Numbered from the stretch's first letter, positions 11,559 through 22,849 are shown. The stretch: 64,000 nt of DNA from Geobacteraceae bacterium (GCA_013377075.1 JACABD010000001.1:92211-156210); one strand, 5' to 3'. Program-made: numbers and translations. Notes: generated from the letters alone by a model not told the origin.

Positions 11559-12581
11559 ATGTACAAAAACTGGCGCGATCTTATCAAACCCAAGAAATTG
11601 CAGTTTGAAACAGAGTCGCTTACAAAATACTATGGTAAATTCTATGCTGAACCTTTTGAGCGTGGTTTTGGAACAACCCTGGGGAATTCACTTCGCAGGG
11701 TACTTCTCTCATCCCTTCAGGGCGCAGCAATAACATCTGTAAAAATAAAGGGAATTCTTCACGAATTCTCCGCAGTTCCAGGTGTAACTGAAGATGTAAC
11801 TGATATAATTCTGAATCTTAAAGGTGTCAAACTAAAGGTTCATGGCAATGAATCAAGAATAGTTCGTATAATGCATAAAGGAGAAGGTGTTGTTACAGCT
11901 GGATCTATTCTCGCAGATGCCAATGTAGAAATACTTAATCCGGATCACCACATTGCTACATGTTCAAAAGATGCAAATCTAGAAATAGAGATGTCTGTAA
12001 AGGTTGGCAGAGGATATGTGCCAGCAGACCGAAATCGTGATGAGAAGGCTCCGGTTGGAACTATTCCAATTGACGCAATATTTTCTCCGATTCAAAAAGT
12101 TAATTTTACTGTAACCTACGCCCGTGTTGGACAGATTACAGATTATGACAAACTGACACTGGAAATATGGACTGATGGCAGTGTTAAGCCTGATGATGCC
12201 CTTGCCTACTCTGCAAAAATCCTCAAAGAGCAGCTCTCTATTTTTATCAATTTTGATGAAGTTACTGAGTCTGTTGCAGAAACCGAAGCCGAGGAAGAGT
12301 CAGAAAAAGTAAATGAAAATCTTTACAGAACTGTTGACGAACTTGAACTATCTGTTCGATCAGCAAACTGTTTGAAAAATGCCGGTATTAAACTTATTGG
12401 TGAACTGGTTTCCAGAAGCGAATCTGAAATGCTTAAGACTCAGAATTTTGGCAGAAAATCTTTGAATGAAATTAAGGATATCCTTGGCGAAATGGGCCTT
12501 ACACTCGGAATGAAGCTCGATAACTTCCCTGATCCTCAACTTATGACCCGTCTGCGTGGTGATAAGAAGGAAGAGGATTAG
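11559..12581 (+). CDS. rpoA: DNA-directed RNA polymerase alpha subunit
   Basis: [26 protein letters not shown]. Confidence 0.98.
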   Translation: MYKNWRDLIKPKKLQFETESLTKYYGKFYAEPFERGFGTTLGNSLRRVLLSSLQGAAITSVKIKGILHEFSAVPGVTEDVTDIILNLKGVKLKVHGNESRIVRIMHKGEGVVTAGSILADANVEILNPDHHIATCSKDANLEIEMSVKVGRGYVPADRNRDEKAPVGTIPIDAIFSPIQKVNFTVTYARVGQITDYDKLTLEIWTDGSVKPDDALAYSAKILKEQLSIFINFDEVTESVAETEAEEESEKVNENLYRTVDELELSVRSANCLKNAGIKLIGELVSRSESEMLKTQNFGRKSLNEIKDILGEMGLTLGMKLDNFPDPQLMTRLRGDKKEED

Positions 12582-12616
12582 TCTCAAAAGTATAAAAGGA
12601 ACAGAGGAACGTAACA

Positions 12617-13135
12617 ATGCGTCATAACAAGTCTGGAAGAAGACTCGGCAGAACAACTAGCCACAGAATAGCGATGTTTCGCAATATGGTAACCTCTTTT
12701 TTGAATCACGAAAGAATTACCACAACCGATGCAAAGGCTAAGGAACTACGTTCCATTGCTGATAAGATGATTACGCTCGGTAAGCGTGGTGACCTCCATT
12801 CGATGAGGCTTGCTGCTTCCTATATTCGTGAAAAGAGTGTTGTTACCAAGCTCTTTACGACAATTGCTCCACGTTATACAGATCGTCCTGGCGGTTACAC
12901 ACGTATTGTCAAGCTCGGTCTTAGGCCTGGTGACAATGCTCAGCTTTCGATGATTGAGTTGGTTGAAGAAGAGTTCACACCGAAGGTCAAGAAAACAGTT
13001 GCCACGGCAAAGATTAAGCCCGCTGTAAAGCCTGCTTCAGTAGTTGCTGCTGAAGCACCTGTTACAGAAGAAGATGTTGAGACTGTTCAGACAACTATTG
13101 AAGAGCCGACTGTTTGTGAGGCAAAAGCCGACTAG
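12617..13135 (+). CDS. rplQ: 50S ribosomal protein L17 with extended Ala/Val/Glu-rich C-tail
   Basis: [24 protein letters not shown]. Confidence 0.97.
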   Translation: MRHNKSGRRLGRTTSHRIAMFRNMVTSFLNHERITTTDAKAKELRSIADKMITLGKRGDLHSMRLAASYIREKSVVTKLFTTIAPRYTDRPGGYTRIVKLGLRPGDNAQLSMIELVEEEFTPKVKKTVATAKIKPAVKPASVVAAEAPVTEEDVETVQTTIEEPTVCEAKAD

Positions 13136-13161
13136 ACTATAAACAGATACATGAATCTTGA

Positions 13162-13196
13162 AGCACTCTGTCATTTTGACAGAGTGCTTTTTTTTG
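13162..13196 (+). terminator. Rho-independent terminator of the ribosomal cluster
   Basis: AGCACTCTGTCA-TTT-TGACAGAGTGCT followed by a T run. Confidence 0.95.
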
Positions 13197-13284
13197 TTAT
13201 ATTTCCGAGTTATTAACCGCGTCTAAACTCTAGAAATAGATGTATTCTCAAGATTATATTGCTAAAACATTTGACAGATGATAT

Positions 13285-13300
13285 ATCAATAAAAGTTGAT
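13285..13300. promoter_or_regulatory. Inverted repeat ATCAA-N6-TTGAT, candidate ArsR/SahR-type operator
   Basis: Perfect inverted repeat just upstream of the ArsR-methyltransferase gene. Confidence 0.5.
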
Positions 13301-13315
13301 CTAATGTAATTGTGA

Positions 13316-14242
13316 TTGGTGATGTATACGATGATAGAAATATTCAAGGCTCTCTCAGATCCATGCCGACTTAGGTTGGTGACAATCCTCTTGCGTGGGG
13401 AGTTCACTGTTCAGGAACTAACTGAAATAATTGGTACTGGACAGTCTCGAATATCACATCATCTGAAAGCACTTAATGAAGCTGGTTTGCTCATTGTCAA
13501 ACGACAAGGGACTTGGAGTTACTATCGAGTTTGCGACAACAACCCTTTTTTCTCATCTCTCCGTGAAGTGATAGAGCCGCAGTTAGAGTTGTTGCCAGAG
13601 AGATCGTCCGATTTGGCTGCTGTTGCGAAGGCCCTTGAGGCAAGGCGCAGAAAGAGTCAGGAGTTCTTTGACCTACATGCCATGCAGTGGGATGAACTAT
13701 CACGGAGACTGTTACCGCTGCCGCATTATCAGAATCGCCTTCTGGAGGCAGTTCCCTCAGGCGCAAACATCCTAGAAATTGGCGCAGGTACAGGTGAATT
13801 GCTACTAAAACTAGCATATGTCGCCGGGAAGATCGTCGGTGTCGATCACTCTCCGGCAATGCTTGATGAGGCTAAGCGAAAAGTCGCTGCGCAGGGCGTG
13901 GATAATATTGAACTACGCCTTGGCGAGATGAACCATCTGCCGCTGCCTGACAGCTCGGTTGATTGCGTTGTTGCCAACATGGTGCTGCATCATGCTGCTG
14001 ATCCGTTTTCCGTTATGACAGAGATCAGGCGGGTGCTTAAGGGCTGCGGACTCCTTCTCATTGCCGACCTTGCCCGCCATGAGCGCGAGGCGGCCAGGGA
14101 TCAGCTTGCTGACCAGTGGCTCGGTTTTGAAGAGAATGAGCTTGAAGGATGGCTTATCAATGCAGGTTTTTCGAAGTTAATTTTCGATCGGTTGGTTGGA
14201 TCGGCTGGTCAGGAATCTGTTCTTATAATAAGGGCAAAATAA
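13316..14242 (+). CDS. ArsR-family HTH regulator fused to SAM-dependent methyltransferase (start could be 13322)
   Basis: N-terminal winged helix ([41 protein letters not shown]) plus methyltransferase motif I ([16 protein letters not shown]). Confidence 0.9.
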   Translation: MVMYTMIEIFKALSDPCRLRLVTILLRGEFTVQELTEIIGTGQSRISHHLKALNEAGLLIVKRQGTWSYYRVCDNNPFFSSLREVIEPQLELLPERSSDLAAVAKALEARRRKSQEFFDLHAMQWDELSRRLLPLPHYQNRLLEAVPSGANILEIGAGTGELLLKLAYVAGKIVGVDHSPAMLDEAKRKVAAQGVDNIELRLGEMNHLPLPDSSVDCVVANMVLHHAADPFSVMTEIRRVLKGCGLLLIADLARHEREAARDQLADQWLGFEENELEGWLINAGFSKLIFDRLVGSAGQESVLIIRAK

Positions 14243-14264
14243 CAACAAAAAGGAGATTTACGAA

Positions 14265-15659
14265 ATGTCACAGGATTATATTATTGCAGACCTTAAACTC
14301 GCCGATTGGGGGCGCAAAGAGATCAGGATCGCTGAGACTGAGATGCCCGGACTGATGGCTATACGTGAGGAGTTTGCCGCAAGACAGCCTCTGAAAGGCG
14401 CGCGTATTACCGGCTCCCTTCACATGACCATTCAGACAGCGGTGCTGATCGAGACACTGACCGCACTTGGGGCAGAAGTACGATGGGCCTCATGCAATAT
14501 CTTTTCAACCCAGGATCATGCTGCTGCTGCCATTGCCGCATCAGGGGTGCCTGTCTTTGCCGTCAAGGGGGAGACTCTTGAGGAGTATTGGGATTACACT
14601 CACAGGATATTCGAATGGCTGGATGGTGCCTTCTCTAACATGATTCTTGACGATGGCGGCGATGCTACTCTGCTACTTCATCTTGGGACGAAAGCAGAGA
14701 AAGATAAGTCTGTGCTCAGTAATCCAGGATCAGAAGAAGAGACGATTCTTTTTGCTGCCATCAATGCAAAGCTTGCTGTTGATCCTGTCTGGTATTCAAC
14801 GCGCATTGCTCATATCAAGGGTGTCACCGAGGAAACCACAACCGGTGTACACAGGCTTTACCAGATGCACGATAGGGGAGAACTCCGCTTTCCGGCAATC
14901 AATGTCAATGACTCTGTGACAAAGTCCAAGTTTGACAATCTCTATGGCTGCCGCGAGTCTCTGGTTGACGGCATCAAACGTGCTACTGACGTCATGATTG
15001 CTGGTAAAGTTGCTCTTATCTGCGGTTATGGTGATGTCGGCAAGGGTTCTGCCCAGGCAATGCGGGCGCTTTCAGCCCAGGTGTGGGTAACTGAGGTTGA
15101 TCCGATCTGCGCGCTTCAGGCTGCCATGGAAGGGTACCGTGTTGTGACAATGGAGTATGCTGCTGACAAGGCTGATATCTTTGTTACCTGCACCGGCAAC
15201 TATCATGTCATTACCCATGACCATATGGCAAAAATGAAGGATCAGGCCATTGTCTGCAATATCGGTCACTTTGACAATGAAATCGAAGTTGCCGCCCTTG
15301 AAAAGTACCTGTGGGAAGAGATCAAGCCCCAGGTAGATCATATAATATTCCCTGATGGGAAGCGAATCATCCTCCTCGCCAAGGGGCGTCTTGTAAACCT
15401 CGGCTGTGGCACCGGTCATCCAAGTTATGTAATGTCATCGTCATTTGCCAACCAGACAATCGCCCAGATCGAGATTTTTTGCAATCCTGGTGCATACCCG
15501 GTCGGCGTTTACGTGCTGCCGAAACATCTGGATGAAAAAGTCGCCAGACTGCAACTGAAGAAGCTAAATGCCCAGTTGTCTGCACTTACCAAGGAGCAGG
15601 CCGACTACATCGGTGTTTCCGTGGATGGTCCTTACAAGGCAGAGCACTATCGCTATTGA
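14265..15659 (+). CDS. ahcY: S-adenosylhomocysteine hydrolase
   Basis: [41 protein letters not shown]. Confidence 0.97.
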   Translation: MSQDYIIADLKLADWGRKEIRIAETEMPGLMAIREEFAARQPLKGARITGSLHMTIQTAVLIETLTALGAEVRWASCNIFSTQDHAAAAIAASGVPVFAVKGETLEEYWDYTHRIFEWLDGAFSNMILDDGGDATLLLHLGTKAEKDKSVLSNPGSEEETILFAAINAKLAVDPVWYSTRIAHIKGVTEETTTGVHRLYQMHDRGELRFPAINVNDSVTKSKFDNLYGCRESLVDGIKRATDVMIAGKVALICGYGDVGKGSAQAMRALSAQVWVTEVDPICALQAAMEGYRVVTMEYAADKADIFVTCTGNYHVITHDHMAKMKDQAIVCNIGHFDNEIEVAALEKYLWEEIKPQVDHIIFPDGKRIILLAKGRLVNLGCGTGHPSYVMSSSFANQTIAQIEIFCNPGAYPVGVYVLPKHLDEKVARLQLKKLNAQLSALTKEQADYIGVSVDGPYKAEHYRY

Positions 15660-15672
15660 TTTAATTAGGTTT

Positions 15673-15711
15673 GGCCCGGTGAAGGTAGTATTGACTTGCC
15701 CTCACTGGGCC
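15673..15711. other. Long hairpin (about 13-bp stem, one mismatch) between ahcY and the hemerythrin gene
   Basis: GGCCCGGTGAAGG...CCCTCACTGGGCC; no T-tract on the + strand. Confidence 0.6.
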
Positions 15712-15760
15712 AAAATGGTAATAAGTTTAATTATGAAATCAGTTAGATGGAGGCTAGATT

Positions 15761-16168
15761 ATGCCTTATATTGAATGGTCTGACAGTTTCAGTGTGAAGG
15801 TTAAGGAGATAGATGATCAGCACAAGAAACTTATAGGGATGATCAATAAGCTTCATGATGCCATGCTTGCAAACAGGGGCCGCGAAGTTCAGGCTGAGAT
15901 AATCTTTGAAATGCTTGAGTATGTTTCATATCACTTTACTACTGAAGAGAAGTATATGAGCTCATTTGCTTACCCTGGTTATGAGGCTCACAAGCGTGAG
16001 CACCTTGAATTCGCTGCCGAGGTGGCTGACCTTAAAGCCAGAATCGACAGGGGGGCGCTGATTCTCTCCATAATGCCTTTGAGTCTTCTCAGGGATTGGC
16101 TGCAAAATCATATACTCGGCACTGACATGAAGTATTCGGATCTATTCAATTCCAAGGGTCTTAAGTGA
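15761..16168 (+). CDS. Bacteriohemerythrin
   Basis: WSDSFSVKVKEIDDQHKKLIGMINKLHDAM, YHFTTEEKYM. Confidence 0.95.
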   Translation: MPYIEWSDSFSVKVKEIDDQHKKLIGMINKLHDAMLANRGREVQAEIIFEMLEYVSYHFTTEEKYMSSFAYPGYEAHKREHLEFAAEVADLKARIDRGALILSIMPLSLLRDWLQNHILGTDMKYSDLFNSKGLK

Positions 16169-17812
16169 GTGACTGTATCATATAGACATTTTTGGCCCCT
16201 TGTTCTTGTTCTAGTTTTAGGTCTACTTAGCTATGCAAATACACTTCTTGTTCCCTTTGTTCTTGATGATGTAACATCAATTCTTGTAAATCCGCAGATT
16301 AAAACCTTTGTGTTTTCAATCAAGCCAAGAGTGCTTGGTGAGCTGTCATTTGCCATAAATTACCGCCTTCACGGGTTGCATCTCCCTGGCTATCATCTCT
16401 TAAACCTTGGTATCCACCTTTCAAACGCAGCACTGGTCTACATTCTGGTAATTATTCTATTTCGTCCGTCTTTTTTTGCCTCCATTGACATTGGAAAAAT
16501 GGGCAGATATGTTGCAACGGCATCGGCGCTACTTTTTGTCGTCCATCCGCTGCAGACAGGTGCTGTGACCTATCTTGCCCAGCGTGTGACACTGCTTGCC
16601 GCTTTTTTTTACCTGCTAACGGTGCTCTTCTACCTTTCGTCAAGGCTTTCATCCAGGTTTACAGTTTCTGCCTTGATGCTGCTATTATCCATACTCTCGG
16701 CAGGTGCCGCTGTTTTTTCAAAAGAGAGTGCGGTCACGCTGCCGCTTGCCATACTCCTGTGTGAAGTGTCATTTTTACGGGGGAGTATCTTGCAGCGTAT
16801 GCAGTGTTTTTTGTATATTCTTGCACCATTGACACTGGTACTGTTTTCAAACCCCGCACTGTTATTTCAGTCCGATATTTCAACGGCATTTCTGGCAATG
16901 ACCGCTGAAAAAGGGGCCCCTGCAAGGCTTGATTATCTTTTGTCGCAGTTCCCTGTGGTCATTAAATATCTGCAGCTTTTTATCCTACCTGTCGGCCAAA
17001 ATCTCGATCATGATATGGCCATCAAAAGCTCTTTTTTTAATCCTGAAGTTTTATCGTCATTTCTCGTTCTGGTTGCTTTATTGATGACGGCCATTTTTTT
17101 CATTGTCAGGGGGAGAAAAACAGAGATCATTCAGGCTAAACTTCTTTTACTGTCAGGTTTTGGAATCCTCTGGTTTTTTGTCACCATATCACTTGAGTCC
17201 GGTATTGTGCCTATCCGTGACCTGATGTTCGAACAGAGGCTGTACATCCCGTCGATAGGACTTGTAATTACCGTTTCAGCAATGCTTGTATTGCTGCTTT
17301 CGAAGGAGGGTGAGGGCGGTCGAAGCTATAGAACATTTTCCATTGTCATAGTTGTAATGGCTATAATTCTTAGCATTATGAGCTTTTACAGGAATATAGC
17401 ATGGCAAAGTGAAATTTCAATATGGGAGGACGCCGTCAGTAAAAGTCCCGGAAAGGGGAGGACGCACGGGGCTTTGGGGCACGCGTATCAGCGCGCTAAG
17501 ATGTGGCCAGAGGCAGAAAAAGAGTACCTTGAGGCGTTAAGGCTTTCTTCTTATGATCATATTGCGGCAAATAATCTTGGGGTGGTTTATCTGAAGCAGA
17601 AGCGGTACGCAGAAGCTGTTATACTGTTTAAGAAGGGCATAGAACTTGTGCCGACAACTTCAGCCGCCCACTTTAATCTGGGCCTTGCCTATGCGGCCAC
17701 GGGAAGCTATCCTGAGGCAATAAGAGCTTTTGAGGAGGCAATAAGGCATAAGCCCGATTACCGCGAGGCAAAAGATAACCTCAATGCAGTCAAGAGGCTC
17801 ATGGAGCACTGA
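16169..17812 (+). CDS. Polytopic membrane protein with C-terminal TPR repeats (TMTC/O-mannosyltransferase-like architecture)
   Basis: GTG start abutting the hemerythrin stop; many TM segments, then TPR motifs (AANNLGVVYLKQKRYAEAVILFKKGIEL; AHFNLGLAYAATGSYPEAIRAFEEAI). Confidence 0.8.
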   Translation: MTVSYRHFWPLVLVLVLGLLSYANTLLVPFVLDDVTSILVNPQIKTFVFSIKPRVLGELSFAINYRLHGLHLPGYHLLNLGIHLSNAALVYILVIILFRPSFFASIDIGKMGRYVATASALLFVVHPLQTGAVTYLAQRVTLLAAFFYLLTVLFYLSSRLSSRFTVSALMLLLSILSAGAAVFSKESAVTLPLAILLCEVSFLRGSILQRMQCFLYILAPLTLVLFSNPALLFQSDISTAFLAMTAEKGAPARLDYLLSQFPVVIKYLQLFILPVGQNLDHDMAIKSSFFNPEVLSSFLVLVALLMTAIFFIVRGRKTEIIQAKLLLLSGFGILWFFVTISLESGIVPIRDLMFEQRLYIPSIGLVITVSAMLVLLLSKEGEGGRSYRTFSIVIVVMAIILSIMSFYRNIAWQSEISIWEDAVSKSPGKGRTHGALGHAYQRAKMWPEAEKEYLEALRLSSYDHIAANNLGVVYLKQKRYAEAVILFKKGIELVPTTSAAHFNLGLAYAATGSYPEAIRAFEEAIRHKPDYREAKDNLNAVKRLMEH

Positions 17813-18665
17813 CCGTAAATGGCGCGCTCTCCTCTCCACTTGGGTTTACTATAACCATCTGGAAACTTTTCATCGAATTATCGTATGGGTAGCGCTGGTA
17901 GATCAATCTGTTGCAGCTCGTAAAAACAAGCCTGTCCCGCTCACCAGGTATTGGTTGCCCGCTATGGACTTTCCTGCCGTCAACAATAAGTGTCGAACCG
18001 TGCTGAAAGTTGAGTCCTTCAACATTAAGCTCATAATAATTAACATAATCGTCACCCTGGCTGACGCTGCGAACTTCGGGGCGACTTGAGATGATGAGGG
18101 CAATTGCAGGGGATACGGTGTCTTCTGGATTGTTGACCTGCACCTGGTGAAGCCCTCCTGGTACAGCCGGCACCGAAAAAATGATCTCTTCTGATGACGT
18201 TCTGTTTCCCTTGATCATGGCACCATCAAAAAGTAGCCGTGCCCCTTCCAGAAAGTTCTTCCCCTTTACAGAGATCTGACGTTCATAGCCTGAAGAGCAT
18301 ATCGATATGCTGTCGGGATGTATGGCTGTTATCGCAGGCTTTACCGAGGTTATCGCAAAGGAGTAGGCTTTACTGGGTGCACCGCTTTTCTGGCGGATAT
18401 AGAGGGCGTAGTTTCCAGTCGAAAGCTGCGGCACTTCAAAGCTTATTTGACGGGCGGAGAGAGGTTTGAAAGGGATATCTTCAATGCCAAGATAAAGTGA
18501 GGAGTCTGCGTTGAACCCAGTTCCAGATACCACAACTGTCGTCCCTGGAGGTGCCTGTCCAGGTATTATGCTGAGAATAGCCGGTGCGGAACTATTTTCT
18601 TCTCCAGCAAGCAGTGGTGAAGCGTAGAATGCAAAAATGGCCAGCAGTATTGCTATATAGCGCAT
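17799..18665 (-). CDS. Secreted IPT/TIG-domain protein
   Basis: Signal peptide; ILSIIPGQAPPGTTVVVSGTGFNADSSL and repeated IPT/TIG-like segments. Confidence 0.8.
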   Translation of the reverse strand: MRYIAILLAIFAFYASPLLAGEENSSAPAILSIIPGQAPPGTTVVVSGTGFNADSSLYLGIEDIPFKPLSARQISFEVPQLSTGNYALYIRQKSGAPSKAYSFAITSVKPAITAIHPDSISICSSGYERQISVKGKNFLEGARLLFDGAMIKGNRTSSEEIIFSVPAVPGGLHQVQVNNPEDTVSPAIALIISSRPEVRSVSQGDDYVNYYELNVEGLNFQHGSTLIVDGRKVHSGQPIPGERDRLVFTSCNRLIYQRYPYDNSMKSFQMVIVNPSGEESAPFTVSAP

Positions 18666-18698
18666 GTTGACTGCTCCGGAACCCAGGGGTGGTGATAT

Positions 18699-19778
18699 TC
18701 ATCCATCAACTGTTAGTGTAAACCATAGTCCTGCTGCTGCAAATATTATATTTGCGGTCCAGGCTGCAATTAGCGGATATATGGCACCTGCCTGTCCAAG
18801 GGAGATCAGGAGCGAGTTTATGATGAAGTATGAAAAGCCGATCATGATACTGAACACTATGCCTGCGCCCATCCCGGCCGAGCGTCCATCGCGTAAGGAA
18901 AAAGGGATTCCCATAAATGCCATTACAACAGCAGCAAAGGGGAGTGAAATCTTGGAATGAAGCAGGGTTATGTACGGAGTTGTGTCAAACCCATTGTCTC
19001 TAAGGTTTGCAACGTAGCGATACAGTGCAGTAAATCCCATGTCGTCAACTGCTTGAGCCGCATCTTTCAGGTCTGCTGTTCCAAGGTCAATTTTGACAAA
19101 CATATATTCCTGTACATTGCTCTGCACAACTCCTGATGCTGTGAATGCTCTTTTTGTGACTTCATGCAGTTGCCACCCTCCCTGGGCAGGTGTTGCGCTG
19201 GTTGCATCGGTTCTGGCGAGAGGTTTTGTCCCCTTGTCTGTTTCCCATATTGTTATACCGCTCAGGGTAGATGTGTCAGGGTTAAAGAGCTTGGCCTGAA
19301 GTATGAGATTGTCATTTTTGTGCCAGATGTTATTCCTGCGGAAGAATGCAGCCTTTCCATTCTTCTTAATAACCACTTCTTCCAGATAGTTCATCTTTTC
19401 ATTAGCTAAGGGTGTAATAAACTCCTGCATGAAGAGCAGAGACAGACTGATAGTTGTTGCAATAGCTAACAGGGGTTTTCCAATTTGTAGCAGGCTTGCA
19501 CCGCTGCTACGCATTGCAGTTATTTCGCTGTTTTTCGAAAGGGTGCCGATAGTGAGTATTGTCCCCATCAGAACGGCCATGGGTGTGGTCTGAAAGAGTA
19601 TCTCCGGGGTTTTGCAGATAAAATAAAGAAAAATGTCTGAGTTGGCGGCTCCGGCCCGGCTGAACTTGGCGTAGCGTTCAAGAAAATCTATAACAAGATA
19701 AATGGATACGAAGGCTGCAAGGCAGGTCGAAGTTATGGCTAGATATGTTTTTATAAGGTAACGGCTAAGTATCTTCAT
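18699..19778 (-). CDS. lptG: LPS export ABC transporter permease LptG
   Basis: YjgP/YjgQ family; MKILSRYLIKTYLAIT, adjacent to lptF. Confidence 0.92.
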   Translation of the reverse strand: MKILSRYLIKTYLAITSTCLAAFVSIYLVIDFLERYAKFSRAGAANSDIFLYFICKTPEILFQTTPMAVLMGTILTIGTLSKNSEITAMRSSGASLLQIGKPLLAIATTISLSLLFMQEFITPLANEKMNYLEEVVIKKNGKAAFFRRNNIWHKNDNLILQAKLFNPDTSTLSGITIWETDKGTKPLARTDATSATPAQGGWQLHEVTKRAFTASGVVQSNVQEYMFVKIDLGTADLKDAAQAVDDMGFTALYRYVANLRDNGFDTTPYITLLHSKISLPFAAVVMAFMGIPFSLRDGRSAGMGAGIVFSIMIGFSYFIINSLLISLGQAGAIYPLIAAWTANIIFAAAGLWFTLTVDG

Positions 19779-20935
19779 AATAACTTTTTCCTGGACATAA
19801 GCTTGGATGCTGCTTTTGTGATAAGATCAAAAAGTGCTAATCGCTCCTCTCTGGCAGCCTTGACAAATAGGTAGATGCCAGCCGCAAGAAAGATAATGTT
19901 CGGGAGCCAGATAGCTAAAAAAGGGGCAAGAAGCTCTTTCTCTCCGAGCGTTTTGCCAAGTGACTGGAAAATATAAAAGAGAAGAATCACTGCTATGCTG
20001 GAGGAAAAGCCCGCTGCCTTTCCTGATCTGCGATTCTGGACGCCAAGCGGGACTGCGACAATTGCGAATATGAAGCATGCAAACGGTAGGGCAAAACGCC
20101 GATGAACCTCAAGGCCCATGTCGACCATCAGTTTTTTTGGAAAACCACCGGTTTTAAGATTATTGTTGATTTCAGAAAGTGTCATGTCGAGCTCGTTTTT
20201 TTCGAGCACTGGCGAGGCTTTAGAGAGGTCTATTTCGAGATCATATTCCTTAAAGTCAAGCTGGCGATAGACACCTTTGAGGCGCGACTGGTGGATGCTG
20301 CCATTGGCCAGGTGAAGGTGAATCTTCTTGCTTGATTCGTCTGAGTCAAGCAAGCCTGATTCTGCGAATATTGTGGAAATATCTTTCGGGTTGCGTTCAT
20401 CCTGAATAAGGATGTCGCGGAGAGTATCGCTTTTGGTGTCGTTTCTATTTACGTATATTAGAATGCCCGGGATGCTTGTGTTAAATACCTGTTCCTTCAG
20501 GTTCAGGTTGAGTCTTCCGTATATTGATCTAGAAACGAGATTCTTGAACGCTGAATTACCGATAGGAAGTGCATAGACCGCGGTTATTGCGGTGAGGAGA
20601 TAGGCTGTAAGAGAAATTAAAAGAATTGGTGGTAAAAGTCTATAAAGGCTTATTCCACTAGCCTTTATAGCGATTATCTCACTATCTCCCGAGAGTCTGC
20701 TGAATGCAATAAGCACTGCTAGCAAGAGGGACATCGGGATGGTTATGATAGCAAAATTAGGTAAAAGATATGCGACCATCAGCAGGATATCTGTGATCGG
20801 CACACCCTTGCTGACAACCATATCGGCAAGCTTGAGTATCCTGCCGATCAGTAGAACTCCTGTAAATATCAGCAGTCCCATGATGAAGGAAGAGAGCACT
20901 TCTTTGGTGATATAGCGATAGAGGGTGTAGAGCAT
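19775..20935 (-). CDS. lptF: LPS export ABC transporter permease LptF
   Basis: YjgP/YjgQ family; MLYTLYRYITKEVLSSFIMGLLIFTGVLL, overlaps lptG. Confidence 0.92.
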   Translation of the reverse strand: MLYTLYRYITKEVLSSFIMGLLIFTGVLLIGRILKLADMVVSKGVPITDILLMVAYLLPNFAIITIPMSLLLAVLIAFSRLSGDSEIIAIKASGISLYRLLPPILLISLTAYLLTAITAVYALPIGNSAFKNLVSRSIYGRLNLNLKEQVFNTSIPGILIYVNRNDTKSDTLRDILIQDERNPKDISTIFAESGLLDSDESSKKIHLHLANGSIHQSRLKGVYRQLDFKEYDLEIDLSKASPVLEKNELDMTLSEINNNLKTGGFPKKLMVDMGLEVHRRFALPFACFIFAIVAVPLGVQNRRSGKAAGFSSSIAVILLFYIFQSLGKTLGEKELLAPFLAIWLPNIIFLAAGIYLFVKAAREERLALFDLITKAASKLMSRKKLL

Positions 20936-21056
20936 GTCGGGGATAATACATCAAGGTTGGCTCGATGTAAACCGGCTCTTTCATTTTCGCTTGCCAGTAA
21001 ATTCTGTACGTGATATATAAATCCGCTACATCAATTTCGCACGTCTGCTGTCGATT

Positions 21057-21090
21057 CCGGAGGTGTCCATTAAATGGATTCCGGTTTTTT
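21057..21090 (+). promoter_or_regulatory. Terminator-like hairpin with T6 tract in the rpsB leader (candidate attenuator)
   Basis: CCGGA-ggtg-TCCAT-taa-ATGGA-t-TCCGG-TTTTTT, about 40 nt before the rpsB ATG. Confidence 0.55.
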
Positions 21091-21129
21091 GGGCAGGCGG
21101 AGGAAAAAACCAAAAGAGAGGATCAAAAA

Positions 21130-21897
21130 ATGTCAAGTATTACGATGAAAGAACTTCTGGAGGCCGGTGTTCACTTCGGTCACCAGACAAAACGCTGGAA
21201 CCCCAAGATGAAGCCGTACATATTCGGCGCAAGAAACGGTATCTACATCATTGACCTTCAGAAAACCGTTCGTCTTTTCAAAAATGCCTACAGCTTCGTT
21301 GTTGATGCGGCTGCAGCAGGGGAGACCTTCCTCTTTGTCGGTACAAAGAAGCAGGGACAGGATGCAGTTGCCGAAGAGGCAAGTCGCTGCGGGATGTTTT
21401 ATGTGAATCAGCGCTGGCTTGGTGGAATGCTGACCAACTTTACCACGGTCAAGCAGAGTATAGAGCGCCTCAAAAAGTTTGACACCATGTTTGCTGACGG
21501 AACTATTGAAGCATATAAAAAGAAAGAGCGTCTCCAGTTTGACAAGGAGCGTGAAAAGCTTGAGAAGGTTCTTGGCGGAATCAAGGGGATGGGGAAACTC
21601 CCTGGCGTTCTCTTTGTAGTCGATCCTCAAAACGAAGAGATTGCTGTCGGTGAAGCAAAAAAACTCGGCATTCCGGTTGTAGCAATTGTAGATACAAACT
21701 GTGATCCTGACCAGATTGATTATGTTATCCCCGGAAACGATGATGCCATCCGTGCAATCAGGCTTCTTACCGGTAAGATTGCAGATGCAATCATAGAAGG
21801 TCGCGATTCAAGGGATCTTAAACTCCAGAACTTCAATGAAGGTGATGCTGTTGAAGGGAGTGAAGACGAAGCGGTAGCAGGCGTATCAGCCGAATAA
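21130..21897 (+). CDS. rpsB: 30S ribosomal protein S2
   Basis: [49 protein letters not shown] track extends upstream. Confidence 0.98.
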   Translation: MSSITMKELLEAGVHFGHQTKRWNPKMKPYIFGARNGIYIIDLQKTVRLFKNAYSFVVDAAAAGETFLFVGTKKQGQDAVAEEASRCGMFYVNQRWLGGMLTNFTTVKQSIERLKKFDTMFADGTIEAYKKKERLQFDKEREKLEKVLGGIKGMGKLPGVLFVVDPQNEEIAVGEAKKLGIPVVAIVDTNCDPDQIDYVIPGNDDAIRAIRLLTGKIADAIIEGRDSRDLKLQNFNEGDAVEGSEDEAVAGVSAE

Positions 21898-21944
21898 AAT
21901 AAATCTTTGCATGCGTTCATGACGCAGTGAGTCTGGAGGACAAG

Positions 21945-22841
21945 GTGGCTATAACCGCAGCACAAGTAAATGAACTTCGTAAAAGTACCGGAGCCGGGAT
22001 GCTTGATTGCAAAAAAGCACTCGAAGAGACCGGTGGAGATATGGATAATGCGGTCGATTTTCTTCGTAAGAAAGGTCTTGCCGCAGCAGCCAAGAAGGCT
22101 GGCAGAGCCGCTACAGAAGGTATTGTCGCCGTGGCAATCTCTGCTGACGGAAAGACAGGCGCCCTTGTAGAGGTAAACAGCGAAACTGACTTTGTAGCAA
22201 AAACAGACAAATTCCAGGCTTTTGTTGCTGACATTGCCAATCAGGTTCTTGTTGCAAACCCGGCAGACATTGATGCTCTTTTTGCACAGGATTATGTTAA
22301 AGAGCCAGGCAAGAATGTTCAGACCGCTCTGAATGAGGCTATTTCCGTTATTGGCGAGAACCTTCAGATCCGTCGCTTTGCACGCTTTGCTACCGACGGA
22401 CTGACTGGTGCATATATCCATGCAGGTGGTAAAATAGGCGTTCTTGTTGATCTTGCCGGCAGTGGCGACCTTGCTCCGCTTATCAAGGATATTGCAATGC
22501 ATGCAGCTGCAGCAGCCCCTATCTGTGTGCGTCGTGAAGAGGTTGATCCTGAAATCCTTGAGCGTGAAAAGGACATCTATCGCGACAAGGCAAGACAGAG
22601 CGGCAAGCCTGAAAACATAGTTGAAAAGATTATCGAAGGGCAGGTCAACAAATTCTACGGTGAGATCTGTCTTCTCGAACAACACTTTGTCAAAGATCCG
22701 GACAAAACGATCCAGCAGATCCTCAAAGCTGCCGGGGCAGATGTCACGGTCAACCGCTTTGCCAGATTCGTTCTTGGCGAAGGGCTCGAAAAGAAAGAGT
22801 CAGACTTTGCAGCAGAAGTTGCCGCAGCAGCAGGTAATTAA
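21945..22841 (+). CDS. tsf: Translation elongation factor Ts
   Basis: [35 protein letters not shown] start. Confidence 0.97.
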   Translation: MAITAAQVNELRKSTGAGMLDCKKALEETGGDMDNAVDFLRKKGLAAAAKKAGRAATEGIVAVAISADGKTGALVEVNSETDFVAKTDKFQAFVADIANQVLVANPADIDALFAQDYVKEPGKNVQTALNEAISVIGENLQIRRFARFATDGLTGAYIHAGGKIGVLVDLAGSGDLAPLIKDIAMHAAAAAPICVRREEVDPEILEREKDIYRDKARQSGKPENIVEKIIEGQVNKFYGEICLLEQHFVKDPDKTIQQILKAAGADVTVNRFARFVLGEGLEKKESDFAAEVAAAAGN

Positions 22842-22849
22842 CAGAAACA

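Noticed and set aside
12965-13135. Low-complexity C-terminal extension of L17
   Set aside because: Such tails occur in L17 of related bacteria; no specific function suggested.
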